NCBI RefSeq assembly: GCF_014851805.1 | Contig: NZ_JACVAK010000004.1 | Location: 62,001-126,000 of the forward strand | Origin: Pseudoxanthomonas sp. PXM02 | GTDB taxonomy: Bacteria > Pseudomonadota > Gammaproteobacteria > Xanthomonadales > Xanthomonadaceae | Length of the DNA: 64,000 bases | Direction of reading: 5' to 3' | Part shown: positions 19,121-27,410 of the stretch, piece by piece | Layout of the letters: each line of letters starts with the position of its first letter | Numbering within the stretch: the stretch's first letter is position 1 | Made by a program: the position numbers and the translations under genes | The notes under the pieces: model-generated | Told to the model about the DNA's origin: nothing | What the model saw: only the letters and a program-made list of their open reading frames with translations | Database searches by the model: none

Positions 19121-19549
19121 GGCAGCCGTTACGCCACGAAAGAATACGCGAGTCTTTACGCTCAGTACCGCCCAGAGATTTATTGCAATCTCAATCCCGC
19201 TACGAACAATGTTAGACGCAATCTTCTGCGTAGGAACGATCAGCTTATGCGCTTGGATAAGCAAATAAGTGTTCTGCGCTAGCACGCCACCGTAGTAAAC
19301 CAGTGCCGCGGCCAGCATAAGGCGATCCCATCCTCGCCTGCCAATCAGCGCGATAACCGATGATGCGACCAGGAACAAGGCTGTAACAAGGGCCATAGCG
19401 ACCGTGCCACTCCCGAGCCTCGCCTCATCAGGCACGCGCGACGATAGTGAAACGAAGGAAATAAAGAACAGGCCCAACAGACCAACTACGATGTTCATCA
19501 ACGCAGCCAACCAAAGTCGCTTTGGTCGTCCAGGTTGCGCGTCATTCAT
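19115..19549 (-). CDS. Integron cassette protein 3: small membrane protein
   Basis: 144 residues, four hydrophobic helices (about 12-35, 47-70, 75-95, 115-135). MNDAQPGRPKRLWLAALMNI gives a basic cytoplasmic start. No known family. The TAA stop is inside the R'' box of the following attC, so the last residues (VTAAS) are partly set by the recombination site. Base composition is lower in GC than the flanking core genes. Confidence 0.75.
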   Translation of the reverse strand: MNDAQPGRPKRLWLAALMNIVVGLLGLFFISFVSLSSRVPDEARLGSGTVAMALVTALFLVASSVIALIGRRGWDRLMLAAALVYYGGVLAQNTYLLIQAHKLIVPTQKIASNIVRSGIEIAINLWAVLSVKTRVFFRGVTAAS

Positions 19550-19559
19550 TTCTAACCCT

Positions 19560-19619
19560 CCCCAGCGCCTGAACTAAGCCGACCCACGAACTTGGTTCGG
19601 TTTGAATGAATTGTTGGCC
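19560..19619 (-). other. Integron attC site C (cassette 2/3 junction)
   Basis: 60-nt site on the minus strand: R''-like GGCCAAC (19619-19613), AATTCATTCAAACCGAACC, central stem around AGTTCGT, GGTCGGCTTAGTTCAGGC, and R'-like GCTGGGG (19566-19560). It aligns without gaps to the other two sites. Both simple-site boxes deviate from RYYYAAC/GTTRRRY, so recombination activity may be reduced. The reading frame of cassette 2 continues 46 bases into it. Confidence 0.87.
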
Positions 19620-20059
19620 GTCACTAGAGCTTTCAGCTTGGTGACTGAGATCATGTGTTTATTGTCTCGGCCGGAAAAGCGCGCCAACTCTTTGACTGCA
19701 GCATATGGGCCGAAATAGATCTCCTCCCACGAGCCGTCATGGCGGATGCCAAGCACCAGAAGCAAGTCAGCTTGCCCGCGAAATCCAATTTGGCTAGACG
19801 CAAAATTAGTCTTGATCTGAACCGACAGTCCATCTGCTGTCCGAGCATCAAAGTCGCCAGATCCAGCGGGTGCTTTCTGCAATTTGTAATGATCAGTTGC
19901 TAGAAGCTCGCCGAAGTCTCCGAGCAGGTTGCCTAACCCTGACCAGGAATACTCCGGCGCCAGAGCGCGTAACGCCTTCTGCGATGCAAAGACGCTTGCC
20001 AGAATTGCTTGCGCAGCAAGAATTCTATCGCGTGCGAATGTTTCAGCTGAGTCGGTCAT
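19574..20059 (-). CDS. Integron cassette protein 2: PD-(D/E)XK-nuclease-like protein
   Basis: 161 residues from MTDSAETFARDRI. The core reads GDFGELLATDHYKLQKAP then SGDFDARTADGLSVQIKTN, matching the spacing of a PD-(D/E)XK nuclease active site (helix Glu, Asp, then Q-I-K on a strand). It resembles DUF6998-type restriction-fold proteins. A strand-rich tail LLLVLGIRHDGSWEEIYFGP follows. The last 16 residues (VTANNSFKPNQVRGSA) are encoded by the attC site. Start chosen at the ATG 8 bases after the previous attC; the frame runs upstream only through attC and cassette 1. Nuclease activity is inferred from motifs. Confidence 0.75.
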   Translation of the reverse strand: MTDSAETFARDRILAAQAILASVFASQKALRALAPEYSWSGLGNLLGDFGELLATDHYKLQKAPAGSGDFDARTADGLSVQIKTNFASSQIGFRGQADLLLVLGIRHDGSWEEIYFGPYAAVKELARFSGRDNKHMISVTKLKALVTANNSFKPNQVRGSA

Positions 20060-20067
20060 GGTGTGAC

Positions 20068-20127
20068 GGCTATGGCCCGTACTAAGCCGACCCACGAAGC
20101 GGGTTCGGCTTGGATGGATTGTTAGGC
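20068..20127 (-). other. Integron attC site B (cassette 1/2 junction)
   Basis: 60-nt site on the minus strand: perfect R'' GCCTAAC (20127-20121), AATCCATCCAAGCCGAACCC, GCTTCGTGGG centre, TCGGCTTAGTACGGGC, and a degenerate R'-like CATAGCC (20074-20068). Internal complementarity GCCGAACCC/GGGTCGGC is kept. The stop codon of cassette 1 is within R''. Confidence 0.88.
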
Positions 20128-20466
20128 GCGCTCCCGCCAATTGCGCGCGCCAATGTTTACCAAATGAGCGGACAAGAAAACAAACGCCATTCCGCCGAGG
20201 ACGCCTAGGGCATAGACCGTGAAGCGAGGCCAGTAGTCTGGGCGGCCCGGCTGATCCCCAACAACGGCGAGCGCGATGAGCAATACGGTCATCAGGCTGC
20301 AGACAATGGCATGGAAGGCCCAGGCCGCGATCCATGTCGCCTCAAGGCGTTTGTTCCAGCGGTTTGCGAAGATCTTTTTGAGCCCTTGCAGAATGAAACC
20401 ACTAGTGGTGGACAGGCCACACAGGTAACCAGAGCCGAAAAGAACGAAAACCTCGATGGGCTTCAT
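20122..20466 (-). CDS. Integron cassette protein 1: small membrane protein
   Basis: 114 residues (MKPIEVFVLFGSGYLCG...), with three hydrophobic helices at about 4-28, 46-72 and 82-102. No family recognised. Its ATG lies 4 bases after a GTTAGGT box that matches the R' consensus. A GTG two codons upstream is also in frame. The TAA stop falls inside the R'' box of attC B. Confidence 0.75.
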   Translation of the reverse strand: MKPIEVFVLFGSGYLCGLSTTSGFILQGLKKIFANRWNKRLEATWIAAWAFHAIVCSLMTVLLIALAVVGDQPGRPDYWPRFTVYALGVLGGMAFVFLSAHLVNIGARNWRERA

Positions 20467-20470
20467 GAGC

Positions 20471-20500
20471 ACCTAACGCCTAATAGGCCCCATTTCGGGG
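20471..20500 (-). other. Candidate partial integron recombination site upstream of cassette 1
   Basis: GTTAGGT (20477-20471 on the minus strand) fits the R' consensus GTTRRRY exactly and is preceded by TTAGGC and a small CCCC/GGGG hairpin. No matching R'' box is seen upstream, so this is either a truncated attC or an attI-like remnant. It marks the proximal end of the array. Confidence 0.5.
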
Positions 20501-20593
20501 TGATAGCGCGGAGTATTCAGCTGGGAAGGGAAGGGCGTCAACGACGGAAGGCTTTCCGATCAGTGAAGGTGATGCGCGCTGTCGGCCGCCTGA

Positions 20594-23500
20594 TCAATCA
20601 GCGGAGGGCAACGCCGCCGGGACATGATGTGCCGCCAGGAACGCGCGTAGCGAGGCGGGCTTCACCGGTTTGGTGAGCAGGCGGTAGCCGCGCTCGCGGG
20701 CTTCGCGCTTCAGTTCATCGCGGCCGTCCGCAGTGAGCAGAGCGCCCGCGATGGGGCCGGGGCTGGCGGCGCGCAGCGCGTCGAGCGTGGCGAGGCCATC
20801 GAGGCGGTCGTGCAGGTGGTAATCCACCAGCATCACCGCCGGACCTTCGGCGATCTTCTCCAGCGCCTCATCCACCGTCGTTGCGGTGATGACGTCCACC
20901 TGCCAGCGCCCGAGCAGCGCCTGCATGCCATCGATGATCTCGCGGTCGTTGTCCACGCACAGCACGCGCAGGCCGGCCAGCGAATCGCTGGACAGCGCGC
21001 GGCGCGATGTACGTCGTTCGCTCAGCGCCGCGCCACGCGGCACGACGATGGAGAACATGCTGCCGCGGTCCACCGTGCTGCGTGCGTCCAGCTCATGTTG
21101 CAAGAGGCGCGAGATGCGCTGGCAGATCGACAGGCCCAGGCCGAGGCCGCGCTCGCCCCAGTCGAACGGCTGCTGGTAGCGGTGGAACTCGTTGTAGATC
21201 TGCCGCATGTGGTTCTCGGGAATACCAGGGCCGGTATCCCATACCTGCAGCGCGATGCGCTCTCCGTGTACGCGCATGCCGATCACGATGCGGCCCTCGC
21301 GCGTGTAGCGCAGCGCGTTGGCGAGGAAGTTCTGCAGCACGCGGCGCAGAAGGCGACGGTCGCTGCGGACGGGGATCGCGCGCGCGCGCACGTGCAGCTT
21401 CAGGCCTCGGCCAGATGCGACCGGTGCGTACTGCGCCGCCAGTTCGCGCAGCAGTTCGCCGGCATCGAAGTCGGTGATCTGCGTATGCAGGCCGCCCGCA
21501 TCCAGACGCGAGACGTCGAGCAGGCCGTCCAGCAGTTCCTCCGCGGCGCGCAGCGAAGCATCGACGCGTTCGGCCAGGTGCTTGCGCTCCTGTGCCTGAT
21601 CGTCCGCACCCTGTTCGCTGTCGCGCAGGGCACTGACGAACAGGCGCGCGGCGTTCAGCGGTTGCAGCACGTCATGGCTGATCGCCGCGAGGAAACGCGT
21701 GCGCGACTGCTGCGCATGTTCGGCCGCCTCGCTGCGTTCGGCGACGCGCTGTTCCAGCGTCTCGTTGGTTTCCAGCAACTGCGCTTCGGCGTGCTTGAAG
21801 TCGGTGATGTCGTTGTAGCTGGTGACGTAGCCGCCGCCGGGCAGCGGCTGGCCGCGCATTTCGATCACCTGGCCATCGGCGCGCACGCGCTCGAAGATAT
21901 GCGGCGAACCGGCGCGCATGTAGCGGATGCGTTTGTTGATCTGCGCATCGATGTCGCCCTCGCCCAACTCGCCGCGTTCGGCGTTGTAGCGGATCAGGTC
22001 GGCGACCGGGCGCCCCACGTACAGCATGCCGTCCGGATAGCCGAACATCTGCTGGTAGCGGCGGTTCCAGGCGACCAGGCGCATGTCGGGATCGACCACG
22101 CTGACGCCGGCGCTGATGTTCTCCAGCGTGGTGGACAGGATCTCGCGGTTGAAGCGCAGTTCCTGGCCGGCCTGGTCGAGCACCGCCACCACTTCACCCA
22201 GTTCCATGCCCGAGCCGCGCAGCACGCTGGTCAGCACGATGCGTGCGGACGCGGCGCCGATCGCGGCGGCAAGCAGGCGCTCGGTGAACTGCACCCAGGC
22301 GCGATCGGCCGGTGCGTTCGGTTGCAGTTCGCGTTCCAGCACCTGCGCCTGTTCGGCAAAGGCACGACGCGCATGACGCTCGCCGACCACGCGTTCTGCC
22401 AGCGTGCGCAGGTCGCCGACGCGCACGCTGCCTGGCCACTCGCCAGCGACCAGCGCAGGACGCTGTGCGTACGGATCGAGGAACGGCGCGGCACGCAGGC
22501 GCTCGTCCACGCCAGGACGCGAGCGCGCGGACACGATCATCATCGTGCCGGTGTTGACCAGCAGCGACCAGAACGTACCGTGCGTCAGCGTGTCCCAGCC
22601 GCTCAGGCCGAACAGCTGCTGGGGACGCAGCCAGTGGATGCCGAACGGACCGTCGTGCAGCCAGGTCAGGCCGAACCAGCCGGCCTGCGTCATCGTCGGC
22701 AACAGCAGCGTGTAGATCCATGTCGCAAAGCCGAGCACCATGCCGGCTTCCACGCCGCGGCGGCTGGCGCCGCGCCAATACAGGCCACCGATCAGGCCGG
22801 GTGCGAACTGCGCGACCGCGGCGAACGCCATCAGGCCGTACGACGCCAGCGTGCTGTCGTTACTGCTGCTGCGGTAGTACGAGTAGGCCGTCAGCGCGAG
22901 CAGCAGGATCGCCACGCGGCGGATCCACAGCACGCGGGAAGCAACGTCGGCCTCGGCATGCCGCTGCCCCCAGCCGCGACGCAGCAACACCGGCATGATC
23001 AGATCGTTGCTGACCATCGTCGCCAGTGCGATGCTCGCCACGATCACCATGCCGGTAGCGGCGGAGAAGCCGCCGACGTAGGCGATGATCGCCAGCGCGG
23101 TGCGTCCTTCCGCCAGCGGCAGCGCGAGCACGTAGCTGTCGTCGGCCACGCTGGTGCCGCCGAACAGCGATGCGCCGGCGGCCGCGACCGGCACCACCAT
23201 CAGCGAGAACAGGGCGAGATAGCCGCCGAACAGCCAGCGTGCCTTGCGGATGTCGCCGACATCGCTGCATTCCACCACCGCCACGTGGAACTGGCGTGGC
23301 AGGCAGACGATCGCCAGGAAACCGAGCAGGGTCTGCGCGATGAAACCCACCGGTGGGGCGTTCTCGAACAGCGTGCGTGCCGAGTCGGTGACGCGGAACG
23401 CGTTGTCGTCCAGCCACAGGTAGGCGAACACGCCCACCGCGATCATCGCGACCAGCTTGACCACCGATTCCAGCGAGATCGCCAGCATCATGCCGTGGTG

Positions 23501-24058
23501 GTGCTCCGTCGCATCGACCTGGCGGGTGCCGAACAGCGCGGCGAACAGCGCCATCAGCAGCGCGACGTACAGCGCGGGGTCGGTGAAGAAGCCGTGCGTG
23601 CTGTCGCCACCGTCGCCGCTGAGTACGCTCAGGCTCATCGCCACGGCCTTGTACTGCAGCGCGAGATACGGCACCACGCCGATCAGTGCGATCACCGTGA
23701 CCAGCGCGGCGAGACGGCGCGAACGTCCGTAGCGCGAGGAGATGAAGTCGGCGATGGAGACGGTGTTCTCGCTGCGCGCGATCAGCGCCAGCCGTTCGAT
23801 GATGCGCCAGCCGAACAGCAGCAGCAGGACCGGGCCGAGGTAGATCGGCAGGTAACCCAGGCCATTGCGTACCGCGCTGCCGACCGCGCCGTAGAACGTC
23901 CACGACGAGCAGTACACCGCCAGTGCCAGGCTGTAGACCACCGGACGCAGCCACGGGCGGTCGGGGTACATCGGGCGGCGATCGCCCCACCACGCCACGC
24001 CGAACAGCAGCGCGGCGTAGCCGACCGACACCAACAGCAGGATCCAGCTGGAAACCAA
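20594..24058 (-). CDS. crbS: Symporter-fused hybrid sensor histidine kinase, CrbS-like
   Basis: 1154-residue membrane protein. Residues 1-500 form a sodium:solute symporter (SLC5) domain with about 13 helices (SIADFISSRYGRSRRLAAL is the typical helix-2/3 loop). Next come a linker and a PAS domain near 640-750 (LENISAGVSVVDPDMRLVAWN), HisKA with phospho-accepting H795 in AAISHDVLQPLNAARLF, HATPase (DTGPGIPENH, GLGLGLSICQRI) and a C-terminal receiver with D1079 in VMLVDYHLHD. This order matches CrbS/MxtR kinases that govern acetate metabolism with a LuxR-type partner. The CrbR-like gene and acs lie 4.5 kb away, separated by the cassette array. Symbol by family and context. Confidence 0.9.
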   Translation of the reverse strand: MVSSWILLLVSVGYAALLFGVAWWGDRRPMYPDRPWLRPVVYSLALAVYCSSWTFYGAVGSAVRNGLGYLPIYLGPVLLLLFGWRIIERLALIARSENTVSIADFISSRYGRSRRLAALVTVIALIGVVPYLALQYKAVAMSLSVLSGDGGDSTHGFFTDPALYVALLMALFAALFGTRQVDATEHHHGMMLAISLESVVKLVAMIAVGVFAYLWLDDNAFRVTDSARTLFENAPPVGFIAQTLLGFLAIVCLPRQFHVAVVECSDVGDIRKARWLFGGYLALFSLMVVPVAAAGASLFGGTSVADDSYVLALPLAEGRTALAIIAYVGGFSAATGMVIVASIALATMVSNDLIMPVLLRRGWGQRHAEADVASRVLWIRRVAILLLALTAYSYYRSSSNDSTLASYGLMAFAAVAQFAPGLIGGLYWRGASRRGVEAGMVLGFATWIYTLLLPTMTQAGWFGLTWLHDGPFGIHWLRPQQLFGLSGWDTLTHGTFWSLLVNTGTMMIVSARSRPGVDERLRAAPFLDPYAQRPALVAGEWPGSVRVGDLRTLAERVVGERHARRAFAEQAQVLERELQPNAPADRAWVQFTERLLAAAIGAASARIVLTSVLRGSGMELGEVVAVLDQAGQELRFNREILSTTLENISAGVSVVDPDMRLVAWNRRYQQMFGYPDGMLYVGRPVADLIRYNAERGELGEGDIDAQINKRIRYMRAGSPHIFERVRADGQVIEMRGQPLPGGGYVTSYNDITDFKHAEAQLLETNETLEQRVAERSEAAEHAQQSRTRFLAAISHDVLQPLNAARLFVSALRDSEQGADDQAQERKHLAERVDASLRAAEELLDGLLDVSRLDAGGLHTQITDFDAGELLRELAAQYAPVASGRGLKLHVRARAIPVRSDRRLLRRVLQNFLANALRYTREGRIVIGMRVHGERIALQVWDTGPGIPENHMRQIYNEFHRYQQPFDWGERGLGLGLSICQRISRLLQHELDARSTVDRGSMFSIVVPRGAALSERRTSRRALSSDSLAGLRVLCVDNDREIIDGMQALLGRWQVDVITATTVDEALEKIAEGPAVMLVDYHLHDRLDGLATLDALRAASPGPIAGALLTADGRDELKREARERGYRLLTKPVKPASLRAFLAAHHVPAALPSAD

Positions 24059-24121
24059 CGCCCTCTCCCGGCGCTCAGAACGCCGTCGAGTGTACCGGCT
24101 GTTGCGTGTCGCGGCGCCCGT

Positions 24122-25516
24122 TCAGGGGGTTGGAAACAGCAGCTCGCGCACGGCGGTTTCGGCCTGGCCGCGCAGCTCGGGGATCGCGATGCTTTCCCAC
24201 ACGCAGCCGATGCGCAAGCTGCCGAGGATGAACACGCGCGGCTGCGCGGTGCCCTCGGCATCGACCATGCGACCGTCGCGGGCCGCCTTCAGGCCAATGC
24301 CATGGGGACCCGGCTGTGCGTGGCCCTTGCCGAGCAGGTCGTGCAGCAGCGGGTTGCGCATCGTCTGCGCGCGCATCTCCACGCCGGTGGCATTGACCAC
24401 GTAGTCGACATCGAACTCGTCGGTGCGGCCGTCGCGGGTGTGCGTGGTGACGCGCAGATAGCGGCCGTCGTGCATCACCGTGTCCAGGCGGCCGCGATGC
24501 AGGCGCAGCTGGCCGCGATCGAGCAGCGCCTGCAGGATGGCGTGCACTTCCGGCGCAATACGGTGGCGGTGTACGTCCCACTGGCGCACGACATGGCGCA
24601 GGAAGCGGCGCTGGTCGGGGATCGACAATGACTGCCACAGCGCCTGCCCATGCGGTCGGATCCGTTCCATCGCCGCCTGCCAGGGCAGTCCATCGGCGAC
24701 CGCCTGCTTTGCCGCGTTGCGCAGGAAGCGCATGCGTGCGCGCAGGTCCATGGCCTGCAACGGCGCAGGATCGTAGCTTGCCGCGGCGCCGTGGCAATGC
24801 GGCAGCGGCAGCAGGGCGTGCCGCGACAGCACGTGGATCGCGCCGGTGTGGCCGTTGTCGGCCAGGCTGAGCACGGTGTCGACCATGCTGAGGCCGGAGC
24901 CGACGATGCAGAGCTCGGCATCGGCAGGAATCGCCTTCACCGCGTCGAAGTCCCACGCCGCCAGCGAACGGCCCTCGGGCAGTTGCGGCGCGCCGCGGGC
25001 CGGCAGTGGCTTCGGCGTGTTGCCGACGGCGAGCACTACGCCGCTTGCATCCAGCGGGCCGTGGTTTGTCAGATGCAGCGTCGCACTGTCGTTGCGCGCA
25101 TCCAGTTCGGACACGGTGTCGTGCACGACCTGCAGCGAGGCAGGGCTGGCCGCGATCGTCTCCTGCAGCCGCGTGCGCAGATAGTCGCCGTAGCGACGGC
25201 GTGCGATGAAGGCATGCGCCAGCGTCTCGCGATCGGGGCCATCCGGTGGCGTGGTGGCGACGACGTAGTCCAGGAAATCCGCAGGCTGATCATCGAACGC
25301 GCTCATGCGGCCGGCAGGCACGTTCAGCACGTGCTCGCCATAGGTCGTCGCATAGGCCACGCCCTGCGCCAGCACGTCGCGCGGCTCGATCATCACGATG
25401 CGCAGCGGCGTGGTGGCGCGGCGCAGCGCCTGCATGGCCGCCAGCACGCCACCGGCGCCGCCGCCGATGATCGCAAGGTCGCAGGGCGGCAGGGGCGTGT
25501 CGGTCGCGGAAGTCAT
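24122..25516 (-). CDS. FAD/NAD(P)-binding oxidoreductase
   Basis: 464 residues. N-terminal Rossmann motif DLAIIGGGAGGVLAAMQAL (residues about 13-31) followed by an acidic strand end VMIEP, and a second dinucleotide-type segment ELCIVGSGLSMVDTVLSL near 200. AQGVAYATTYGEHVLNVPAGRMSAF is typical of the NAD_binding_9 family of FAD-dependent proteins (HcaR-like/YdhS-like). A late FAD strand VDYVVNATG and VFILGSLRIGCVWES close the fold. The substrate is unknown. Stands between the sensor kinase gene and cardiolipin synthase, same strand, with a 63-base gap to the kinase start. Confidence 0.88.
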   Translation of the reverse strand: MTSATDTPLPPCDLAIIGGGAGGVLAAMQALRRATTPLRIVMIEPRDVLAQGVAYATTYGEHVLNVPAGRMSAFDDQPADFLDYVVATTPPDGPDRETLAHAFIARRRYGDYLRTRLQETIAASPASLQVVHDTVSELDARNDSATLHLTNHGPLDASGVVLAVGNTPKPLPARGAPQLPEGRSLAAWDFDAVKAIPADAELCIVGSGLSMVDTVLSLADNGHTGAIHVLSRHALLPLPHCHGAAASYDPAPLQAMDLRARMRFLRNAAKQAVADGLPWQAAMERIRPHGQALWQSLSIPDQRRFLRHVVRQWDVHRHRIAPEVHAILQALLDRGQLRLHRGRLDTVMHDGRYLRVTTHTRDGRTDEFDVDYVVNATGVEMRAQTMRNPLLHDLLGKGHAQPGPHGIGLKAARDGRMVDAEGTAQPRVFILGSLRIGCVWESIAIPELRGQAETAVRELLFPTP

Positions 25517-25565
25517 GCCGCCATTGTAGGCGAACAGGCGCCGGCGCCCCTGCGGCGCGATGCCG

Positions 25566-26984
25566 CTACATCAGCGAGTCGGCCAGCCGGGCGACGCCTT
25601 CGCGGCTGCGTTGCCAGCCGGGCCGTCGGCGCCAGGTGTCGCGATCGACATGGTCGGCGTGCGCCAGGTAGTCGGCCTCGATCGCGCGGATGCGCGCCAC
25701 CACGCCGGCGTCGTAGCAGACCAGGCCGATCTCGGCATTGAGTGCGAACGAACGGATATCCAGGTTGATCGAGCCGACGAGGGCCATGTCGTCGTCCACC
25801 GTCAGGTGTTTCGCATGCAGGAAATGCGGCCGGTACAGCGCGATCTTTACCCCGCAGGCAAGCAGTTCCTCGTAATACGACTGCTGCGCCCACGCGGTCA
25901 GCGTCTGGTTGTTGGTGGCGGACAGCACCAGCTGCACGTCGACGCCGGACAGCGCAGCGATCCGCAGCGCGCTGAGCGTGGCGTCGTCGGGCACGAAGTA
26001 GGGCGTGGTCAGCACGACCTTGCGGCTGGCGAGATGGATCAGCGCATTGACCGTGTCGCGCGCGTTCTCGAATGGGTAGGCTGGCCCGCTGGGCAGCAGC
26101 TGCGTGGCGACATCCTGCGCCTGCACGCTGAGGTCGGGCTGCACGTCGAGACGTTCGCCGGTCTCGATGTACCAGTCGCTGGCGAAGACGCCTTCCAGAT
26201 GCGACACCACCGGCCCCTGGACGCGGGCGACCAGCTCGCGGTTCGGATGGCCGGCCACGAAGGTGGCATCGGCCAGGTTCTGCGAGCCGACATAGCCGAC
26301 GCGGTTGTCGATCACCGCCACCTTGCGGTGGTTACGCAGGTCCATGCGTCCGCTGCGGCGCCACTGCAGGCCGCCGGGCAGCATGGCGTGCACCTGCACG
26401 CCGGCCGCGCGAAGGCGCGGGGCATAGGAGCGCAGGCCGCGCTTGGCGCCGACCGCATCCAGCAGCAGCCGGCAGGTCACGCCGCGCGCCGTTGCACGGC
26501 AGAGCGCGGCGGTGACGGCTTCGCCGACGGCATCGTCGAACATCAGGTAATACAGCAGGTGCACCTGCTGCTTGGCCGCGTCGACATCGTCGAGCAGCGC
26601 GCGCAACGAGGCGTCGTAATCGTCCAGCAGCGTCACCGCGTTGCCGTGGGTGGGCATGAAGGCGCCCTGGCGTTCGATCAGCGGGGCCATTTCGGCGGCG
26701 GCGCCGTCGTGCGGGGTCCAGCGCAGCGCGCTGAGCGGGCGCTGTTCCTCGCGAATCAGGTCGGACGCGCGCGCCTGGCGCTCGATGCGTTCGCGCGACA
26801 GCCACGGATGGCCGAGCAGCAGGTACAACGGCAACCCGAGCAGGGGCACGAAGCCTACCAGCAGCAGCCAGCTGCGCGCGGCGGCAGGTGAGGTGCGACT
26901 GGGAATCCACCAAAGGGCGGCCAAGCGGATCAGCCAGTCGACGATCAGCAGGGCGGTGCCGTAGGACCACTCCATGCAGCGCAT
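25566..26984 (-). CDS. cls: Cardiolipin synthase (phospholipase D family)
   Basis: 472-residue inner-membrane enzyme that joins two phosphatidylglycerols into cardiolipin and glycerol. Two N-terminal transmembrane helices (about 5-25 and 35-58) precede two PLD active sites: NHRKVAVIDNRVGYVGSQN and HAKHLTVDDDMALVGSIN, each with the HxKxxxxD pattern. Length and order match bacterial Cls. The final residues are a basic tail. Alone on its strand; downstream lies the flavoprotein gene 50 bases away. Confidence 0.93.
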   Translation of the reverse strand: MRCMEWSYGTALLIVDWLIRLAALWWIPSRTSPAAARSWLLLVGFVPLLGLPLYLLLGHPWLSRERIERQARASDLIREEQRPLSALRWTPHDGAAAEMAPLIERQGAFMPTHGNAVTLLDDYDASLRALLDDVDAAKQQVHLLYYLMFDDAVGEAVTAALCRATARGVTCRLLLDAVGAKRGLRSYAPRLRAAGVQVHAMLPGGLQWRRSGRMDLRNHRKVAVIDNRVGYVGSQNLADATFVAGHPNRELVARVQGPVVSHLEGVFASDWYIETGERLDVQPDLSVQAQDVATQLLPSGPAYPFENARDTVNALIHLASRKVVLTTPYFVPDDATLSALRIAALSGVDVQLVLSATNNQTLTAWAQQSYYEELLACGVKIALYRPHFLHAKHLTVDDDMALVGSINLDIRSFALNAEIGLVCYDAGVVARIRAIEADYLAHADHVDRDTWRRRPGWQRSREGVARLADSLM

Positions 26985-27050
26985 CCGTCCGGAAAGGGGC
27001 TGCGGTGATTCTGGCGTCGGGAGCGGGCAAAAGAAAACCCGAACGATGAT

Positions 27051-27100
27051 CCCTTCTCCTCGCGGCGCGGGGAGAAGGTGCCCGCAGGGCGGATGAGGGG
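27051..27100. repeat. Xanthomonad-type intergenic repeat
   Basis: CCTTCTCC...GGGGAGAAGG hairpin followed by TGCCCGCAGGGCGGATGAGG. This composite element is a familiar dispersed intergenic repeat in Xanthomonadaceae. It lies between cardiolipin synthase and rpmG. Confidence 0.6.
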
Positions 27101-27131
27101 CGGCTTTTCGCCAGCCGAAGCCGGAAAACAG

Positions 27132-27155
27132 AAAACCCCGCCGAAGCGGGGTTTT
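27132..27155 (-). terminator. Rho-independent terminator after rpmG
   Basis: AAAACCCCGC-CGAA-GCGGGGTTTT, 10-bp perfect stem with a CGAA/TTCG loop. On the minus strand it is followed by CTGTTTT. It probably ends the rpmB-rpmG transcript. Confidence 0.8.
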
Positions 27156-27165
27156 CCTTGAGGCG

Positions 27166-27193
27166 CTGGATCCCCGCCTGCGCGGGGATGACC
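27166..27193. repeat. Short palindromic dispersed repeat (ATCCCCGC/GCGGGGAT)
   Basis: CTGGATCCCCGC-CTGC-GCGGGGATGACC is a hairpin unit of a type found in many copies between genes of xanthomonads and other GC-rich proteobacteria. It is adjacent to the terminator. A second hairpin, GCGTTCGC-GTC-GCGAACGC, lies at about 27205-27223 just after rpmG. Confidence 0.55.
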
Positions 27194-27232
27194 TGGTGGC
27201 AAAGGCGTTCGCGTCGCGAACGCGCCACTAGA

Positions 27233-27397
27233 TCACTTGATCTTGCCTTCCTTGTAGATCACGTGCTTGCGCACGACCGGGTCGTACTTCTTGATTTCCA
27301 TCTTGCCCGGGGTGTTCTTCTTGTTCTTGTCCGTCGTGTAGAAGTGGCCGGTGTTGGCCGAGGAGATCAGACGGATCTTGTCGCGCTTGGATGCCAT
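27233..27397 (-). CDS. rpmG: 50S ribosomal protein L33 (cysteine-free type)
   Basis: 54 residues, [20 protein letters not shown] and onward, ending [12 protein letters not shown] ribosomal large-subunit protein near the E site. It lacks the zinc-binding cysteine pairs of the other L33 form, so it is the C-minus version typical of most proteobacteria. Second gene of the rpmB-rpmG operon, 13 bases after rpmB. Confidence 0.97.
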   Translation of the reverse strand: MASKRDKIRLISSANTGHFYTTDKNKKNTPGKMEIKKYDPVVRKHVIYKEGKIK

Positions 27398-27410
27398 GTG
27401 TAGTTACTCC

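Noticed and set aside
20810-24631. 1273-codon plus-strand frame
   Set aside because: Antisense to the sensor kinase and flavoprotein genes; GC-rich third-position shadow with His/Arg/Gln-rich composition.
26332-27228. 298-codon minus-strand frame across the repeats near rpmG
   Set aside because: Overlaps cardiolipin synthase in another frame and runs through dispersed repeats; low-complexity product.
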